From contig CAMLCX010000202.1 of assembly GCA_946478635.1 (NCBI GenBank), forward strand, positions 1 to 8,279: a stretch of 8,279 nt of DNA. The letters are read 5' to 3'. The notes beneath the pieces were generated by a model. It worked only from the letters and a program-made list of their open reading frames with translations. It ran no database searches and was not told the DNA's origin. A program made the translations under genes and the position numbers. Source of the DNA: an uncultured Pseudomonadota bacterium (GTDB lineage: Bacteria; Desulfobacterota_B; Binatia; UBA9968). Shown piece by piece: positions 5,804-8,279 of the stretch (positions are counted from its first letter, which is position 1; each line of letters begins with the position of its first letter).

Positions 5804-6886
5804 ATGAAAAACCTCAATGAAGCCGCGGCGTTTTCAAGCAAAAGCCCGTACGAGATTTATCAGGAGTGGGAAGAGATTCCGGTCTACAAAGATTTTATCA
5901 TTCCGGATCTGCTGGAGCTCAAGCTCGGCGACTGGGCGCGCAACGGCGGCAAAGCTGCCTTCGTCAACATGGACGGCGCCGGCGGCACCTGCGACGTCTT
6001 GATCGAGGAAATCGCGCCCGGCGGCCAGCTCAAGCCGCAGCGGCACATGTACGAGAAGGCTATTTTTATTCTTGAAGGGCAGGGAGCGACGACGCTTTGG
6101 AACGAGGGCGGCAAGAAGCATACGCTGGAGTGGCAGAAGGGCAGTTTGTTCTCGACGCCGCTCAATACCTGGCACCAGCATTTCAACGCCCAGGGAAAAT
6201 CGCCGGTGCGCATGGTTTCCTTGACGGACGCGCCGGTGGTAGTCAATCGTTACCGCAACCTCGATTACATTCTTAACAATAACTTCGTTTTTGGCGATCG
6301 CTATAGCGGCGGCGCCGACGAGTGGGGCAAGGGCGGGCGCTACATACCCGAGGTCAAGCGCGGGCGCGTTTGGGAATCGAACTTCATTGCTGATTTGTGG
6401 GGTTTCCAGCCGAAGGATTACAAAGAGCGCGGCGGCGACAATCGCACGACGCTGTTCGAGTTCGTCGACAACACCATGAGCGCGCATCTCTCCGAGTTTC
6501 CCGTCGGCAAGTACAAGAAGGCGCACCGCCACGGCGCCGGGGCGCATATCGTCATGCTAACGGGTTCCGGCTACTCGTTCCTCTGGCCCGAAGGCGAATA
6601 TGGCACCAAGAAGCGCGTCGAGTGGGGACGCATGAGCATGTTCGTGCCGCCGATGCAGTGGTGGCACCAGCACTTCAACCCCGGACCGGAGCCGGCGCGC
6701 TACCTGGCGCTCAAGCCCTGGGGCTTCAAGTTCAACGTCGAAGACCTCAAGGATACCGGCGAAGACGTCAAAAAAGGCGGCGCGCAAATCGAGTACGAAG
6801 ATCAAAATGCCGAAATTCATCAGATCTTCGTGAACGAATGCAAGCACCGCGGCGCAGAGACGCGCATGCCGATGTTCGGGACTTGA
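5804..6886 (+). CDS. Bicupin protein (gentisate dioxygenase-like; 'ethanolamine ammonia-lyase activating protein' type)
   Basis: This 360-residue protein has two cupin barrels. The first (about 60-140) has PGGQLKPQRHMYEKAIFILE with only His81 and Glu84 in the metal-motif region, and GSLFSTPLNTWHQHFN (113-128) as motif 2. The second (about 215-300) has AHRHGAGAHIVMLTGSG (240-256), with His241, His243 and His248, and MFVPPMQWWHQHFNPG (279-294) with His288. The C-terminal barrel therefore has a His-rich site with His where cupins usually have Glu, as in 3-His ring-cleaving dioxygenases such as gentisate 1,2-dioxygenase. The N-terminal barrel looks degenerate. GGAAGG at 5791-5796, seven bases from the ATG, supports the start. 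I recall close relatives being labelled 'ethanolamine ammonia-lyase activating protein', which would fit eutA nearby, but that label is unverified. The alternative is a true dioxygenase of an aromatic or hydroxy acid. Confidence 0.8.
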   Translation: MKNLNEAAAFSSKSPYEIYQEWEEIPVYKDFIIPDLLELKLGDWARNGGKAAFVNMDGAGGTCDVLIEEIAPGGQLKPQRHMYEKAIFILEGQGATTLWNEGGKKHTLEWQKGSLFSTPLNTWHQHFNAQGKSPVRMVSLTDAPVVVNRYRNLDYILNNNFVFGDRYSGGADEWGKGGRYIPEVKRGRVWESNFIADLWGFQPKDYKERGGDNRTTLFEFVDNTMSAHLSEFPVGKYKKAHRHGAGAHIVMLTGSGYSFLWPEGEYGTKKRVEWGRMSMFVPPMQWWHQHFNPGPEPARYLALKPWGFKFNVEDLKDTGEDVKKGGAQIEYEDQNAEIHQIFVNECKHRGAETRMPMFGT

Positions 6887-7008
6887 TTTCCCAAGCGCGC
6901 GGAAATGCGAATGGCTTCTTAAGCCTGGTCGTGCAACCCTGATATAACGCAGGCGAGGTTGTTCTGGCCAAAATCAGAGTCTTGTGTTACTTGTAGCGAA
7001 ATATTACC

Positions 7009-7013
7009 GGAAG
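7009..7013 (+). promoter_or_regulatory. Ribosome binding site deciding the prepilin start at 7023
   Basis: GGAAG lies nine bases before the ATG at 7023. The longer reading from the GTG at 6984 has no comparable site and would add 13 residues before a prepilin leader, which is normally short. Both points favour 7023. Confidence 0.45.
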
Positions 7014-7022
7014 TTACTGCGA

Positions 7023-7400
7023 ATGCGGGTCGGGTACCTAAAGAGAGCATCATCCAATCAAGGCTTTACTCTGCTTGAGCTCATCGTCGTCGTCGCCGTT
7101 ATGGGCATTCTTGTGGCGATAGCTATTCAGCAATTTCAGTTGCACCGGGCGCGGGCCATCGACGCGTCGATGCGCTCCGATATCAAAAACGCCGCGCTTG
7201 CCATGGAAAGCTACTACGGCGAATTCCTGGAATATCCAACCACTGAGGCGGCAATCCTGCTGGTAGGTTATCGAAAAACCAGCGGCGTTACCCTGTCCAT
7301 CAGCTTGCCAACGTCTTCGACATTTACCGTGACCGCAGCCAGGCCCAATGGCAGCCAACCCAGTTTCACCTTCGACAGTTCGACCGGCTTGATCAACTGA
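7023..7400 (+). CDS. Orphan type IV prepilin-like protein
   Basis: This 125-residue protein has a class III (prepilin) signal. The basic leader MRVGYLKRASSNQG ends at Gly14, and the mature protein starts FTLLEL with Glu19 at +5. A hydrophobic helix follows (IVVVAVMGILVAIAI, 21-35). PilD-type peptidase would cut after Gly14 and methylate Phe15. The short C-terminal part has an amphipathic helix (ALAMESYYGEFLEYPTTEAA) and a Ser/Thr-rich beta region ending FTFDSSTGLIN. There are no cysteines, so the disulphide loop of many PilA proteins is absent. No pilus or type II secretion gene is nearby, so this is an orphan pilin or minor pseudopilin. It sits 136 bases after the bicupin and converges on the SDR gene; no clear terminator is seen in the 51-base gap. 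Confidence 0.85.
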   Translation: MRVGYLKRASSNQGFTLLELIVVVAVMGILVAIAIQQFQLHRARAIDASMRSDIKNAALAMESYYGEFLEYPTTEAAILLVGYRKTSGVTLSISLPTSSTFTVTAARPNGSQPSFTFDSSTGLIN

Positions 7401-7451
7401 CATTACTTTTCTTTTCACGCCCGCGGTGGTCCTATCTCGCCCGGACCCTTA

Positions 7452-8183
7452 CTACTTCGGCGTGCGCAGAAAAAAAGTTTGGCCGGTGACGAATTTTGTC
7501 GCGTCGCTCAAGAGATATCGGACCAGACCGAGGATTTCGAACTTGTGCGTGAGTCCGTCCATCAAGGGCGGGATTTCTTCGCGTTTCTTGAATTGATCCG
7601 GCGTGAAGCCGATGCGTGACATCGGCGTGTCCGTGGCGCCGGGGCAAACGCAGTTCACCAGTATGTTATCGGGAGCCAGCTCCACGGCCAGCGATTTTGT
7701 AAACGCGATGACGCCGGCCTTGGACGCCGCGTAGTGGGCTGAGCGCGGCGCTCCGGCAACGCCTCGGCCGGAGGCGATGCTGAGGATTCTGCCCTCTTTT
7801 CTGGGAATCATGTGTTTTGCGGCCGCCTGGGCGCACAGGAAGACGCCTTTCAGATTGATTCTCATCAGCCGGTCCCAAACTTCTTCCGGCATGTCGACCA
7901 CGGCAATACGGTCCATGATGCCCGCGCCACAAAAGGCGTAGTCGATCTGGCCGTACTTGGCGATCGCCTGGTTCATCATTGCGGCAACGCTCTGCGGATC
8001 GCCGACGTCCACCTGCACCGCAATGGCGCTGCCTTTATTGTCGCGGATCTCCGCCGCGACTTTTTCCGCGGCTTCTTTTGCGTAGTCCGCGACCACGACG
8101 TTCAAGCCATCGGCGGCCAAACCCCGGCAAATGTCCGAGCAGATGCCCCCCGCGCCGCCGGTGACAACGATACTTTTACTCAT
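7452..8183 (-). CDS. SDR-family NAD(P)-dependent oxidoreductase
   Basis: This is a classical short-chain dehydrogenase/reductase of 243 residues, within the usual 240-260. The cofactor motif is VVTGGAGGICSDICRGLA (6-23): TGxxxGxG with Cys15 in place of the last Gly. Asp33 at the end of the second strand, with no basic residue after it, points to NAD(H). VDVGD (58-62) and CGAGIM (85-90) stand for the usual D-V and NNAG motifs. The catalytic set is Asn110, Ser138, Tyr151 and Lys155 (YAASK), followed by VNCVCPGATDTPM (176-188). On the minus strand AGGAG (8194-8198 on +) lies ten bases before the ATG. The gene converges on the prepilin gene and is probably not part of the + strand cluster. The substrate is unknown, most likely a secondary alcohol or ketone. 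Confidence 0.93.
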   Translation of the reverse strand: MSKSIVVTGGAGGICSDICRGLAADGLNVVVADYAKEAAEKVAAEIRDNKGSAIAVQVDVGDPQSVAAMMNQAIAKYGQIDYAFCGAGIMDRIAVVDMPEEVWDRLMRINLKGVFLCAQAAAKHMIPRKEGRILSIASGRGVAGAPRSAHYAASKAGVIAFTKSLAVELAPDNILVNCVCPGATDTPMSRIGFTPDQFKKREEIPPLMDGLTHKFEILGLVRYLLSDATKFVTGQTFFLRTPK

Positions 8184-8193
8184 GATAGATGCG

Positions 8194-8198
8194 CTCCT
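8194..8198 (-). promoter_or_regulatory. Ribosome binding site of the SDR gene
   Basis: CTCCT on the + strand reads AGGAG on the minus strand, ten bases upstream of the ATG whose complement is 8181-8183. This fixes the SDR start. Beyond it, to the window end, I see no convincing further gene. Confidence 0.6.
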
Positions 8199-8279
8199 GT
8201 TTGGTGGAAATGCTGCGACGCTATCACCATGGTCGCGCGCCGGTCAAATCGTATGGCGCGAATTGCAGGATTCGAACAG

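Noticed and set aside
5834..6547. 237-codon open frame on the minus strand opposite the bicupin
   Set aside because: The + strand frame has two clear cupin barrels. The antisense product is low-complexity and unrecognised.
6916..6948. Possible sigma-70 promoter before the prepilin (TATAAC at 6943-6948)
   Set aside because: The -10-like hexamer is good, but no -35 hexamer occurs at an acceptable distance; TTCTTA is 21 bases away. It is too weak to list.
8215..8247. Possible SDR promoter on the minus strand (TTGACC, + strand 8242-8247)
   Set aside because: The -35-like hexamer is good, but no convincing -10 lies 16-18 bases downstream.
8229..8279. ATG at 8229 opening a + strand frame to the window edge (MVARRSNRMARIAGFEQ)
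   Set aside because: There is no ribosome binding site, only 17 codons are visible and no motif is recognisable. It also overlaps the likely SDR promoter region.

Overview
The window is a piece of a moderately GC-rich bacterial chromosome. All genes but one lie on the + strand; the exception is a convergent dehydrogenase gene at the right end. It combines soluble NMT1-type and dihydroxyphthalate-decarboxylase-type binding-protein folds, an ethanolamine ammonia-lyase reactivase (EutA), heme-oxygenase-like diiron proteins, a bicupin and several families of palindromic intergenic repeats. That mix suggests an uncultured soil or aquatic lineage of the Binatia / Rokubacteria / Tectomicrobia / deltaproteobacterial kind. 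The assignment is an inference from gene style and cannot be proved here.

Layout. Positions 1-120 hold the last 39 codons of an upstream gene. A secreted NMT1/THI5-like solute-binding protein follows (147-1091), then a leaderless 4,5-dihydroxyphthalate decarboxylase-like protein (1141-2091). A long imperfect palindrome (2102-2182) separates it from eutA (2226-3695), whose product has a histidine-rich N-terminus. A gap with a nested inverted repeat (3802-3937) leads to the first heme-oxygenase-like diiron oxidase (HDO) paralogue (3957-4670). The 386-base gap 4671-5056 contains two C/G-rich hairpins and a 146-bp MITE-like element flanked by 9-bp direct repeats. Next come the second HDO paralogue (5057-5761) and, 42 bases on, a bicupin (5804-6886). 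An orphan type IV prepilin-like gene (7023-7400) and a convergent SDR dehydrogenase (7452-8183, minus) complete the window. I see no supportable gene in 8184-8279, apart from the SDR leader.

How the genes may work together. The first two complete genes look like uptake or sensing plus (de)carboxylation of an organic acid. EutA normally re-activates the adenosylcobalamin enzyme EutBC, but no eutB or eutC is in the window. Both HDO paralogues keep all six positions that correspond to the metal ligands of CADD, and are probably oxygen-activating di-metal enzymes. The bicupin resembles gentisate-dioxygenase-type proteins and a class that I recall being named 'ethanolamine ammonia-lyase activating protein'. 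EutA, two HDOs and a bicupin on one strand may therefore be an uncharacterised catabolic or cofactor-repair cassette. This is the most interesting hypothesis here, but it rests on synteny and motif reading alone.
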